Assembly (NCBI GenBank): GCA_964557295.1
Contig: CAZKZP010000025.1
Span: 1-40,609, forward strand
DNA: 40,609 nt
Source: JBFMHP01 sp964557295
GTDB taxonomy: Bacteria; Pseudomonadota; Gammaproteobacteria; RBG-16-57-12
Direction of reading: 5' to 3'
Shown: positions 32,254 through 40,453 of the stretch, in pieces
How positions within the stretch are numbered: the first letter of the stretch is position 1
Layout: each line of letters begins with the position of its first letter
Program-made: the position numbers and the translations under genes
The notes under the pieces: model-generated
Databases searched by the model: none
Seen by the model: only the letters and a program-made list of their open reading frames with translations
What the model was told of the DNA's origin: nothing

Positions 32254-33519
32254 TTGGACGACATCCCGCTAAGTGTGCTCTACGGCATACTTTTAGCCTG
32301 TTTGGTGCTTTCCGCATTTTTCTCCGGCTCGGAAACCGCCTTGATGAGCCTCAACCGGTACCGTCTCAAGCACCTCATCAAGAGCGGGCATCGCGGCGCA
32401 AAACGCGCCAATCTCCTGCTAAGCCGGCCTGACCGCCTCATCAGCCTGCTCCTGCTCGTAAGCAATTTCGTCGACATCCTCGCTTCATCGATCGCTACCA
32501 TCATCGCCCTGCGGCTTTGGGGCGAAGCCGGCATCGCGATCGCCGCGGGTGTTTTGACCTTGGTGATGCTCATTTTCTGCGATGTGGCGCCCAAGACCCT
32601 CGCGGTGCTCCACCCGGAGCGTGTCGCCTACCCGACCAGCCTGCTGCTCATCCCGCTACAGAAGCTGCTCACGCCCGTGATCTGGCTGGTCAGCATCCTC
32701 TCCAACGGTGTGCTAAGAATGCTCGGCGGCAAATTAGACCGCACGGCCACCGACACCCTCACCCGGGAAGAGCTGCGCACGGTGGTCAACGAGGCCGGGG
32801 CGATGATCCCGCAACGCCACCAGAAGATGCTGATCAACATCCTCGACCTCGATCAAGCCACGGTCGAGGACATCATGATCCCCCGCAGCGACATCACCGG
32901 GCTCGATCTGGATGAGGACGCGGAAAAGATCCGCAAGCAGCTTTCCGGTTCGCTGCACACCCGCATCCCCCTCTATGAAGGCGATATCAACAACGTCGTC
33001 GGGATTCTGCACGCCAAAAACGCCATGCAGGCGGTCTTGCGCGGCGACCTGACCAAAGATGCGCTGCGCCGGCTCGCGCGCGAACCCTATTTCGTGCCCG
33101 AAGGAACACCGCTGAACACGGTGCTGCTCAATCTCCAACAGGAAAAGCGCCGCATCGGACTGGTGGTGGATGAATATGGCGAAGTCCTCGGCATGGTCGC
33201 CCTGGAAGACATCCTGGAAGAGATCGTGGGGGAATTCACCACCGATCCGGCCGCCGCCCACAAGGGCGTCTTTCCACAGGATGACGGCAGCTACATCCTC
33301 GACGGCAGCATGAACATCCGCCAGATCAACCGGACCATGCAATGGGACCTACCGACCGATGGCCCGAAGACCTTGAGCGGTCTGATCATCGAGTATCTGG
33401 AAACCATCCCCGAGGCCGGCACCAGCGTGCGCCTGGCCGGGTATCCGATCGAGATCCTGCAAACCAAGGACAACATGATAAAAACCGCGCGCGTCTATCC
33501 GCACCTGCGCAAGACCTAA
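32254..33519 (+). CDS. corB: CNNM/CorB-type membrane protein with CBS domains
   Basis: 421 residues. The N-terminal DUF21/CNNM membrane domain shows LSAFFSGSETALMSLNRYRLKHL and DRLISLLLLVSNFVDILASS, plus the VAPKTLAVLHPERVAYP loop. Two CBS domains follow (about 205-330, including VEDIMIPRSDITG and YFVPEGTPLNTVL). The C-terminal CorC_HlyC domain starts about 345 with DGSYILDGSMNIRQIN. The family handles Mg2+ and related divalent cations, probably as an exporter; E. coli CorB affects cobalt and magnesium efflux. The start is probably TTG at 32254; no ATG gives the full N-terminus. It is 20 bases before aguA. Confidence 0.88.
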   Translation: MDDIPLSVLYGILLACLVLSAFFSGSETALMSLNRYRLKHLIKSGHRGAKRANLLLSRPDRLISLLLLVSNFVDILASSIATIIALRLWGEAGIAIAAGVLTLVMLIFCDVAPKTLAVLHPERVAYPTSLLLIPLQKLLTPVIWLVSILSNGVLRMLGGKLDRTATDTLTREELRTVVNEAGAMIPQRHQKMLINILDLDQATVEDIMIPRSDITGLDLDEDAEKIRKQLSGSLHTRIPLYEGDINNVVGILHAKNAMQAVLRGDLTKDALRRLAREPYFVPEGTPLNTVLLNLQQEKRRIGLVVDEYGEVLGMVALEDILEEIVGEFTTDPAAAHKGVFPQDDGSYILDGSMNIRQINRTMQWDLPTDGPKTLSGLIIEYLETIPEAGTSVRLAGYPIEILQTKDNMIKTARVYPHLRKT

Positions 33520-33539
33520 TCCACAACCGCGAGCTCCCA

Positions 33540-34583
33540 ATGAACACGACCGCCCCCTACCTTCTCCCCGCCGAATGGGCGCCGCAGTGCGCCGTGATGC
33601 TGACCTGGCCCCATGGCCATGGCGACTGGCGACCCTACCTCGGGCAGGTGGAGCCGGTCTTCGTCGAGATCGCACGACACATCTGCCGCTTCGAGAAACT
33701 GCTGATTACCTGTTTCGATGACGCACACCGAGCGCACATCCGACAGTGCCTGGATCAGGCCGATGTGGACCCACGCCGGGTGCAGTTCCACCTCGTGGAA
33801 TCCGATGACACCTGGGTGCGCGACCACGGCCCGATCACCGTATATCAAAATGGCCAGCCGGTGTTGCTGGATTTCATCTTCAACGGCTGGGGCAACAAGT
33901 TCGACGCCCAACTGGACGACGCTATCAGCGGCAAACTCCACACCCAGGGCGCCTTCGGGCGCACGCCGATGGAACACATCGACTTGGTGCTGGAAGGCGG
34001 CGGCATTGAGGTCGATGGCCTAGGCACGCTGCTCGCCACCGCGCGCTGCCTGCTCGCCCCCACGCGCAATCCGCAGCTCAACAAGGCGCAGACCGAGGCG
34101 CGGCTTGCGGAACTGTTCGGCCTCAAGCGCGTGCTGTGGCTCGAACACGGCTATCTCGCCGGCGACGACACCGACAGCCACATCGATACCCTGGCGCGCT
34201 TCTGCGATGCCCACACCATCACCTATGTCGCCTGCGATGATCCGGCCGATGAACACTATCCCGAACTCAAGGCGATGGAGGATGAGCTCAAAGCCTTCCG
34301 CACCGCCGCGGGCACGCCCTACCGCCTCGTGCCGCTGCCGTGGCCGCAAGCCAAATATAATCAACACGGGAAACGCCTACCCGCCAGTTACGCCAATTTC
34401 CTGATCATCAACGGCGCGGTGCTGGCGCCCACGTATGACGATCCGGCCGATGGCGTCGCCCTGGCGCGGCTCAGAGATTGTTTCCCCGGCCGCGAGGTCA
34501 TCGGCATCCCGTGCCTGCCGCTGATCCTGCAATACGGCAGCCTGCATTGCGTGACCATGCAACTGCCACAAGGTGTTGTATAG
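33540..34583 (+). CDS. aguA: Agmatine deiminase
   Basis: 347 residues, of the peptidyl-arginine deiminase family. It converts agmatine to N-carbamoylputrescine and ammonia. Marks: MLTWPHGHGDW, VESDDTWVRDHGPITV (the Asp pair of the active site), NGWGNKFDAQLDD, LEGGGIEVDGLGT, CLLAPTRNPQLNK, GDDTDSHIDTLARF (catalytic His), and the nucleophile Cys near the end in QYGSLHCVTMQLP. The ATG at 33540 has a poor ribosome site but the canonical N-terminus. Its pathway partner aguB is next on the strand after a 226-base gap holding a dispersed repeat. Confidence 0.93.
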   Translation: MNTTAPYLLPAEWAPQCAVMLTWPHGHGDWRPYLGQVEPVFVEIARHICRFEKLLITCFDDAHRAHIRQCLDQADVDPRRVQFHLVESDDTWVRDHGPITVYQNGQPVLLDFIFNGWGNKFDAQLDDAISGKLHTQGAFGRTPMEHIDLVLEGGGIEVDGLGTLLATARCLLAPTRNPQLNKAQTEARLAELFGLKRVLWLEHGYLAGDDTDSHIDTLARFCDAHTITYVACDDPADEHYPELKAMEDELKAFRTAAGTPYRLVPLPWPQAKYNQHGKRLPASYANFLIINGAVLAPTYDDPADGVALARLRDCFPGREVIGIPCLPLILQYGSLHCVTMQLPQGVV

Positions 34584-34617
34584 TATTAACCCGAGTCTAA
34601 ATAGGTCTGGTGTAATT

Positions 34618-34650
34618 CCCTCTCCCACAGGGAGAGGGTTAGGGTGAGGG
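34618..34650. repeat. Dispersed CCCTCTCCC-ACA-GGGAGAGGG repeat
   Basis: A perfect 9-base-pair stem with a 3-base loop is followed by ttagggtgaggg, a short repeat seen in many GC-rich proteobacteria. The rest of the aguA-aguB gap holds a second, weaker inverted pair (around 34670-34720) and a run of T near 34725-34729. It may end aguA transcription. Confidence 0.65.
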
Positions 34651-34809
34651 GAATATATTGATTTTCTTCCCTCATCCTGTCCTTCTACCCTAAAGGGCAT
34701 AAATCCCGGAGGGAGAAGGGACGCTTTTTGATGCCTCACAGATATATTTATAATCGCCGAGTTAATAATTGCCTGAATATCCGCCCAACCGCACATATCG
34801 GGACGCACC

Positions 34810-35697
34810 ATGAGCACACATTTGACCCTTGGCCTGGTCCAGCAGAAAAACGCCGACAGCTACGAAGCGAATATCGAGAACACCCTCGCCGGCATCCGCC
34901 AGGCGCATGCGCAGGGGGCGCAGCTCATCCTGTTGCAGGAGCTGCACACCGGCCCGTACTTCTGTCAGACCGAAGACACCGGGAATTTCGAACTGGCCGA
35001 ATCCATCCCCGGCCCGACCACCGAGCGCCTCGGCGAGATCGCCAACGAGCTCGGCGTGGTCATCGTCGCTTCGCTGTTCGAACGGCGCGCCCCCGGCCTG
35101 TATCACAACACCGCCGTCGTGATCGAGGCCGACGGCAGCATCGCCGGCCTCTACCGCAAGATGCACATCCCGGACGATCCCGGCTTCTACGAAAAGTTCT
35201 ACTTCACCCCCGGTGACCTGGGTTTCGAGCCGATCGAGACCTCGGTCGGCAAGCTCGGCGTGCTGGTCTGCTGGGACCAGTGGTATCCAGAGGCCGCGCG
35301 CCTGATGGCCATGGCCGGCGCCGAACTCCTGCTCTACCCGACCGCGATCGGCTGGGATCCCCGCGACAACGAGGGCGAGCAGGAGCGTCAACTCGACGCC
35401 TGGATCACCATCCAGCGGGCGCACGCCATCGCCAACGGCATCCCCGTGGCCGCCTGCAACCGCACCGGGCTTGAATCCGATCCCAGCGGCCAATCGCTCG
35501 GCATCCAGTTCTGGGGATCGAGCTTCATCTGCGGCCCGCAGGGCGAGTTCCTGGTCACCGCCGGTACCGATGAGCCGCAGGTGCTGTGCGCGACCATCGA
35601 CAAGCATCGCACCGAGCAGGTCCGCCGCATCTGGCCGTATTTCCGCGACCGTCGCATCGATGCCTATATCGATCTCATGCGCCGCTACCGCGACTGA
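34810..35697 (+). CDS. aguB: N-carbamoylputrescine amidase
   Basis: 295 residues, nitrilase superfamily. It hydrolyses N-carbamoylputrescine to putrescine, CO2 and ammonia. The catalytic triad is Glu in LLQELHTGPYFCQ (about residue 44), Lys in LYRKMHIPDDPGFYEKFYF, and Cys in VLVCWDQWYPEAAR. GPYFCQTED and WDPRDNEGEQERQLDAW are characteristic of AguB among nitrilases. The length matches the family (about 290-300). With aguA it completes an agmatine-to-putrescine route. A mosaic REP pair follows the gene. Confidence 0.94.
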   Translation: MSTHLTLGLVQQKNADSYEANIENTLAGIRQAHAQGAQLILLQELHTGPYFCQTEDTGNFELAESIPGPTTERLGEIANELGVVIVASLFERRAPGLYHNTAVVIEADGSIAGLYRKMHIPDDPGFYEKFYFTPGDLGFEPIETSVGKLGVLVCWDQWYPEAARLMAMAGAELLLYPTAIGWDPRDNEGEQERQLDAWITIQRAHAIANGIPVAACNRTGLESDPSGQSLGIQFWGSSFICGPQGEFLVTAGTDEPQVLCATIDKHRTEQVRRIWPYFRDRRIDAYIDLMRRYRD

Positions 35698-35719
35698 TAT
35701 GGCATCATAAGATTGTATT

Positions 35720-35789
35720 GTAGGAGCCATCTTCAGATGGCGATGGGCCGGGTTGCCGTGCCCGATCGCAAGCTAAAGCTTGCTCCTAC
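35720..35789. repeat. Mosaic GTAGGAGC-type REP pair
   Basis: The left half starts GTAGGAGCCATCTTCAGATGG and the right half ends CAAGCTAAAGCTTGCTCCTAC. The outer GTAGGAGC/GCTCCTAC ends and the inner GGCGA/TCGC bases pair, but the central palindromes differ: CCATC..GATGG on the left and AAGCT..AGCTT on the right. This looks like two REP subtypes brought together. It lies between aguB and the DAHP synthase gene. Confidence 0.8.
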
Positions 35790-35835
35790 GTTCTGCTGAT
35801 TTCTATCGCCTAGTTTACAACTTCGAGGACCACCC

Positions 35836-36942
35836 ATGATCGTCATCCTGAATCCGAATCTGCGCAAGGAAGACCTGGAATACAAGCAGCTGATGGACTA
35901 TCTCACCCATCTCCCGCGCGTGCAGATACGCTTGCACGAAGAAGTCGGCGCGCAAAAGACCCTGACCGAGGTTTACCTGATCGGCGACACCACCTCGCTG
36001 AGCACGGAGGAGATCGCTAGCCTGCCCGGCGTCGAAAACGTGGTGCGCGTCTCGGAGGAATACCGCGTGCTGGGCCGCCATCGCGGCGACACCCGCCCGG
36101 CGCACTTCGACTACAACGGCATCACCTTCAGCCAGGACACGCTGCACATCTTCGCCGGCCTGTGCGCAGTCAGCAGCCCCGAGCACGTCGAGGCCATGTT
36201 CAAGGCCCTGCGCGACCACGGCCAGATCACTGCGCGCATGGGCGCCTACAAGCCGCGCACCAGCCCCTACGCCTTCCAGGGGCACGGCAAGAACTGCCTG
36301 CCCTACGTCTTCGAGCTGGCCGGCAAATACGGCATCAAGGTGGTGGCGATGGAGATCATGTCCAAGACCCACCTCGATGAAATCAACGAAGCACTGGAGA
36401 AGACCGGCCACCCGACCGGCGTCATGCTGCAAATCGGCACGCGCAACACCCAGAACTTCGAACTGCTCAAGGATGTCGGCCGCCAGCAGAAGCACCCGGT
36501 GCTGCTCAAGCGCGGCTTCGGCATCACCCTGGAGGAATCGCTCAACGCCGCCGAATACCTCGCCAGCGAAGGCAACCGCAAGGTGGTGTTCGGCCTGCGC
36601 GGCATGAAGACCAATATGGGCGACCCGCACCGCAACTTCGTCGACTTCTCCCATGCCCCGGTGGTCAAGCGCCTGACGCGCATGCCGGTCTGCGTCGATC
36701 CCTCGCATTCGGTCGGCACCCGTGCTGCCTCACCGGAAGGCATCATGGACATCTGCCACGTCACCGCCCAAGGCGTGATCGCCGGCGCCAACATGATCCT
36801 GGTCGACTTCCACCCCGAACCGAGCAAGGCCCTGGTCGACGGCCCGCAGGCCCTGACCCTCGCGGAATTGCCCAAGTTCATCGAGGACGTCGCCATCGCC
36901 CGCGCCGCCTACGAAAAACGCGCCGCGCTCTGGAAGGCCTGA
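35836..36942 (+). CDS. 3-deoxy-7-phosphoheptulonate synthase (type I-beta)
   Basis: 368 residues. It condenses phosphoenolpyruvate and erythrose-4-phosphate, the first step of the shikimate pathway. An N-terminal ferredoxin-like regulatory domain (about 1-95, VILNPNLRKEDLEYK on) precedes the TIM barrel. Catalytic or metal-binding stretches: FAGLCAVSSPEHVEAM (AGPCxxE-like, with Leu-Cys-Ala for Gly-Pro-Cys), RMGAYKPRTSPYAFQGHG, QIGTRNTQNFELLKDVG, PVLLKRGFGITLEE, VCVDPSHSVGTR and MILVDFHPEPSKALVDG. This is the I-beta form, related to KDO8P synthase and in some bacteria fused to chorismate mutase; not fused here. The gene is preceded by GAGGA. Feedback specificity cannot be read. Confidence 0.9.
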   Translation: MIVILNPNLRKEDLEYKQLMDYLTHLPRVQIRLHEEVGAQKTLTEVYLIGDTTSLSTEEIASLPGVENVVRVSEEYRVLGRHRGDTRPAHFDYNGITFSQDTLHIFAGLCAVSSPEHVEAMFKALRDHGQITARMGAYKPRTSPYAFQGHGKNCLPYVFELAGKYGIKVVAMEIMSKTHLDEINEALEKTGHPTGVMLQIGTRNTQNFELLKDVGRQQKHPVLLKRGFGITLEESLNAAEYLASEGNRKVVFGLRGMKTNMGDPHRNFVDFSHAPVVKRLTRMPVCVDPSHSVGTRAASPEGIMDICHVTAQGVIAGANMILVDFHPEPSKALVDGPQALTLAELPKFIEDVAIARAAYEKRAALWKA

Positions 36943-37010
36943 GCCAACTCGCACCCCGCCAAATCCCGACTATACTTATAAACTATAGTTACTATGCGGA
37001 GGTAAGCGTC

Positions 37011-37244
37011 ATGAACTGCAACGTAGGCAATGTGGATCGCGTGATCCGACTCATCCTGGGCCTGGCCTTGATCAGCCTGATGTTTCTCATGCCACAAACC
37101 GTGTGGGGCTGGGGCGGTCTCGTCCTGGGTATCGTGCTGATCTCAACCGCCGTGCTCAGCTGGTGCCCACTCTATGCCCTGCTCGGACTGAAGACCTGCC
37201 ATACCAAGGATGATTCCACCAAGGGCGGGCATCCAGTGGCCTGA
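37011..37244 (+). CDS. DUF2892 small membrane protein
   Basis: 77 residues with two membrane helices. MNCNVGNVDRVIRLILGLALI, then a second helix ending in LSWCPLYALLGLKTC, match DUF2892 (the YgaP membrane-domain family). The conserved WCPLY-x-x-x-G-x-x-TC has two cysteines that could bind metal or form a disulfide. Related domains are attached to rhodanese in YgaP; here the domain stands alone. Role unknown. An AT-rich stretch with tatactt and tatagtt precedes the gene. Confidence 0.88.
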   Translation: MNCNVGNVDRVIRLILGLALISLMFLMPQTVWGWGGLVLGIVLISTAVLSWCPLYALLGLKTCHTKDDSTKGGHPVA

Positions 37245-37303
37245 AGATCGGCCACCGTTATTAGCCCCGGCACAAAATAAATCCGGTGCAGATGGCACTG
37301 ATT

Positions 37304-37591
37304 CGCCCGGCACTTACTAAGACGATCGGTAGTAAAGCCGCATTCAGCGGGCGGCTAGACGGTCAGCCCGCAAGGCGCGGCGGTGCCGGCATAGTCAATC
37401 TATGTCAAACCGTCGCAACGCGGCGGATGGCCGTCTAGCCGTCCGCCCGAAGGGAGCCACCCCAATGTTGCAGCCCAGCGTTGCAGTGCTTGACAAGGGC
37501 TTGCCATTGCCTGCGCACTGCGCCTTGTTCCGCAACATTGGGGTGGCTCTGAATGAGGCTTTACTACCGATCGTCTTAGTAACGCCCGCAC
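37304..37591. mobile_element. Nested inverted-repeat element, MITE-like
   Basis: Terminal 34-base inverted repeats (37314-37347 and 37549-37582; 33 of 34 match) begin TTACTAAGACGATCGGTAGT. A second, exact 17-base inverted pair (AGCCACCCCAATGTTGC, 37455-37471 and 37532-37548) adjoins the right arm but is 107 bases from the left arm. The 107 bases between (37348-37454) are themselves an imperfect palindrome centred on CATAGtcaatCTATG. Near-direct repeats CGCCCGGCAC and CGCCCGCAC flank the whole (37304-37313, 37583-37591), like a target-site duplication. No convincing gene lies inside. It occupies most of the 408-base gap before the TPR gene; the bases on either side show nothing else but the next gene's ribosome site. 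Confidence 0.75.
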
Positions 37592-37652
37592 CCCCCTCTC
37601 TCATTGGGCATGAGCTGGTGCACGATCATAGCGATGATCAAAGGAGGCGAGT

Positions 37653-39302
37653 ATGGCGATCACAAAACCCGTTTTGGCGTTGTTGCTCGTGTTTGCGGCG
37701 CTCCGCACCGAGGCGGACTTGGGCGAGCATGACACCGCGCACGGCGCCCCGCCCGAACAGCTCGGGCAAGTTGACTTTGCCGTCACCTGCAATGCGGCGG
37801 CGCAGCAGGAGTTCAACCGGGCGATGGCGCTGTTCCACTCCTTTTGGTTTAGTCCGGCAAAGAATGCCTTTACCCAGGTTCTGGAGCACGATCCCGAGTG
37901 CGGCATGGCGCACTGGGGCCTCGCCATCGTGTCACTGGGCAACCCCTTCGCCTGGCCGCCCAATCCCGATGCGCTGAAGGCCGGCGCCTCTGCCATGGCC
38001 GCGGCCCAGCGCGTGGGCGCCAAGAGTGAGCGCGAACGCGATTACATCGCTGCGTTCGCCGCGTATTTCAAGGACTGGGAAATGACCGAGCACCGGGCAC
38101 GTGCCGTGGCGCTGGAGAAATCCACAGAGCTGTTGGCGGCAAAGTATCCAGCTGATGACGAGGCGCAGATTCTATACGCTCTCATACTCAACGTCACCGC
38201 CCTGCCCACCGACAAGACCTTCGCCCACCAACGCAAGGCAGCGGCCATCCTGGAGCCCTTGTTCAAGAAGCACCCTCAACATCCCGGCATCGCGCATTAC
38301 TTGATCCACACCCATGATTACGCCGACCTCGCCGGACAAGGCATCCCCGCCGCCCGCGCCTATGCCAAGATCGCGCCCTCGGTACCGCACGCCCTGCACA
38401 TGCCCTCGCATATCTTCAGCCGGGTCGGCCTGTGGGGGGAAATGGTCGAGAGCAACCGCGCCTCGTACCTTGCCGCCAAGAGCGAACTCAAGGAGGCCAA
38501 GCTCGGCATCGGCACCTACGATGCGTTGCACGCCATGGATTACATGGCATACGCCCACCTTCAACAGGCCCAAGACCAGGCGGCAAAGGCATGGGTGGAC
38601 GAGATCGCGGCGATCCAGAAGGTCAACGTCGAAAACTTCGTCGCCGCCTATGCCTTTGCTGCCATCCCCGCCCGCTATGCGCTGGAACGCGGCGAGTGGA
38701 AACAGGCGGCGGCGCTCAAGCTCTCACCTCCGGATCTGGCGTGGGATAAATTCCCGCAAGCCGAGGCGATCCTCGTTTTCGCCCGGGGCCTGGGTGCCGT
38801 GCGCAGCGGCGCCGCTGCCGCCGCGCGGAAAGACGTGGACCGGTTGCGGACGTTGAAAGAAGCAATGACCATGGCCAAGCTGGATTACTGGGCGGTTCAA
38901 ACCGATTTTCAAATCAAAACGATCAGCGCCTGGATTGCACTCGCGGACAAGCGCCGCGACGAGGCATTACAGCTGATGCGCGCCGCCGCGGCAGCGGAAG
39001 ACGCTAGCGACAAACACCCGGTCACTCCCGGAAACGTCGCGCCCTCACGCGAACTGCTGGGCGAGATGCTCATGACGCTCGATGCCCCGGCGCAGGCCTT
39101 CGCCGAATTCGAGCGCTCCTTGCAGCGCGATCCCAACCGCTTTCGCGGCATCTACGGTGCGGCCCGCGCCGCGGAGAGCGCCGGCAATCGGCAAGCGGCC
39201 CGCGATTATTACACCAAGCTGCAAACCCTCACCGCCGCTCGCGATACCGAGCGCCCGGAACTCGCCCAAGCCAAGGCGTTCCTTGCGACGAACAAAAAGT
39301 GA
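37653..39302 (+). CDS. TPR-repeat protein with conserved His motifs
   Basis: 549 residues. A likely signal peptide (about 1-21, ending RTEA) and several tetratricopeptide-like repeats (about 50-100, 370-420, 455-540) suggest a periplasmic or secreted scaffold. The middle holds unusual conserved histidines: GIAHYLIHTHDYAD and HALHMPSHIFSRVGLWGEM, seen in a family of TPR proteins of unknown role. Such His clusters may bind a metal, which I infer only from pattern. An AAAGGAGG ribosome site lies 7 bases upstream, one of the strongest in the window. The gene starts 70 bases after the palindromic element, which may have brought or disrupted its promoter. Confidence 0.82.
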   Translation: MAITKPVLALLLVFAALRTEADLGEHDTAHGAPPEQLGQVDFAVTCNAAAQQEFNRAMALFHSFWFSPAKNAFTQVLEHDPECGMAHWGLAIVSLGNPFAWPPNPDALKAGASAMAAAQRVGAKSERERDYIAAFAAYFKDWEMTEHRARAVALEKSTELLAAKYPADDEAQILYALILNVTALPTDKTFAHQRKAAAILEPLFKKHPQHPGIAHYLIHTHDYADLAGQGIPAARAYAKIAPSVPHALHMPSHIFSRVGLWGEMVESNRASYLAAKSELKEAKLGIGTYDALHAMDYMAYAHLQQAQDQAAKAWVDEIAAIQKVNVENFVAAYAFAAIPARYALERGEWKQAAALKLSPPDLAWDKFPQAEAILVFARGLGAVRSGAAAAARKDVDRLRTLKEAMTMAKLDYWAVQTDFQIKTISAWIALADKRRDEALQLMRAAAAAEDASDKHPVTPGNVAPSRELLGEMLMTLDAPAQAFAEFERSLQRDPNRFRGIYGAARAAESAGNRQAARDYYTKLQTLTAARDTERPELAQAKAFLATNKK

Positions 39303-39379
39303 CACTGATGCGGCCCAGCGCATTTCTTTGTCACTTCTGTTGGGATTTCCGGGCGAGATGAATCGTCCTCGCAAAGTGG

Positions 39380-40453
39380 CTACACCACCAGATCAAGCCG
39401 TTGCACCGTCCCCGCGCGCCCGTCTTCCGCGAGATAAAGTCCGGAGGCGGCGATCTGGCCCTGCAGGGTGTTTTGCGGATCTTTGAGATCAAACGGCGTG
39501 GTGACGTGCCCGAGATAGATCGCGCCCACGCCGGTCTTGCCCAGCGCGATCAGCTGATCGTTCCCTTGGACGTCCTTGGTCCAGATCCGCAGCCGTTCGT
39601 ACACCGCATCTCCCGCATCGATCCATGAATTTCCGTCCCGATCGTATTTTGTCAGCTCGGTGAAGCCATCTCCGCTTTGCGGTCCGAACAATTCCCTGCC
39701 GTCGTTCACGCGGCCATCGTTGTTGCTATCCAGCGCCAGAAAGCCGCTGCCGGGACCGACGAACGCGATCTGCTCCGGCGCGCCGTCGGCATCGAGATCG
39801 AAGCTGAATTTGGTTTGCGTCAGCTGCGCCGCCGTGCCGGCAAAATTGATCACCAAGGGGTCCTTCACCACCGCGTCGCCTTCGCGGATGCGGATGTGCT
39901 GCTCGCGCATGAACGCGCGGCTCATGTTGAGCTCCACCGCGATCGCAATCTCCTTGCCATCGGCGGTGCGCACGCGTCCGGCGGCGGAAAAACGGGTTTG
40001 CTCGGATTCGTAGTGCTGCGCGTGATAGTCGTATTCGATGCCATAACCGGCGCGCCGCGCCGGTGGATTCGTTGCTTGTGCGTGCTGCGCCTTGAGCGCC
40101 TCGAGATCGGCCGTCTGCCCTTCATCGACCTTGAGGTCCTCCGCGGTGACAAACCGCAGCGTACGGCCGGTGAGATCGTGATAGAGCCGGGCGATGATCT
40201 GCATGTTCAGGGAATCGTGGACTGACGCGCCCTCAGGCACCTCGGGCGTGCGGGATGTCGCCTCGGCCGAACTCGCCGCCCGCGCGGCCGGTGATAGGCT
40301 GACTTGATCCGACAGACTCGGTGCGGACCGCCGCTGCCCTTCAAAATCCGGTCGCCGGTCGCCGATCCACACCCGCAGCGACTCCTGCTCGGTATGACGC
40401 ACCTCCGCCCGGTGCTGGCTGTACAGCTGAATCTCGGCGCTCTGGATCTTCAT
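39380..40453 (-). CDS. EF-hand-like calcium-binding protein
   Basis: 357 residues, no signal peptide or membrane segment. The first ~200 residues are not a family I recognise. The region from about 235 has DxDxDG-type loops: FDLDADGAPEQ, LDSNNDGRVNDGRELFG and YDRDGNSWIDAGDAVYE. These resemble EF-hand or dockerin-like calcium sites, and FLALDSNNDG recalls VCBS/FG-GAP-type proteins. Similar genes are annotated as VCBS repeat or EF-hand domain proteins. Possibly exported by a route with no N-terminal signal, but no secretion gene is nearby. ATG at 40453 (GGTGG upstream) is preferred over the frame opening at 40477. The gene is convergent with the TPR gene, 77 bases away. Confidence 0.7.
   Translation of the reverse strand: MKIQSAEIQLYSQHRAEVRHTEQESLRVWIGDRRPDFEGQRRSAPSLSDQVSLSPAARAASSAEATSRTPEVPEGASVHDSLNMQIIARLYHDLTGRTLRFVTAEDLKVDEGQTADLEALKAQHAQATNPPARRAGYGIEYDYHAQHYESEQTRFSAAGRVRTADGKEIAIAVELNMSRAFMREQHIRIREGDAVVKDPLVINFAGTAAQLTQTKFSFDLDADGAPEQIAFVGPGSGFLALDSNNDGRVNDGRELFGPQSGDGFTELTKYDRDGNSWIDAGDAVYERLRIWTKDVQGNDQLIALGKTGVGAIYLGHVTTPFDLKDPQNTLQGQIAASGLYLAEDGRAGTVQRLDLVV

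Noticed and set aside
37304..37591. CRISPR array or integron attC site
   Set aside because: The repeats are inverted and not direct, no spacers exist, and I could not find paired RYYYAAC/GTTRRRY core sites or an integrase.
37395..37604. A 69-codon minus-strand open frame inside the palindromic element
   Set aside because: No ribosome site and no recognisable domain; it reads through palindromes.
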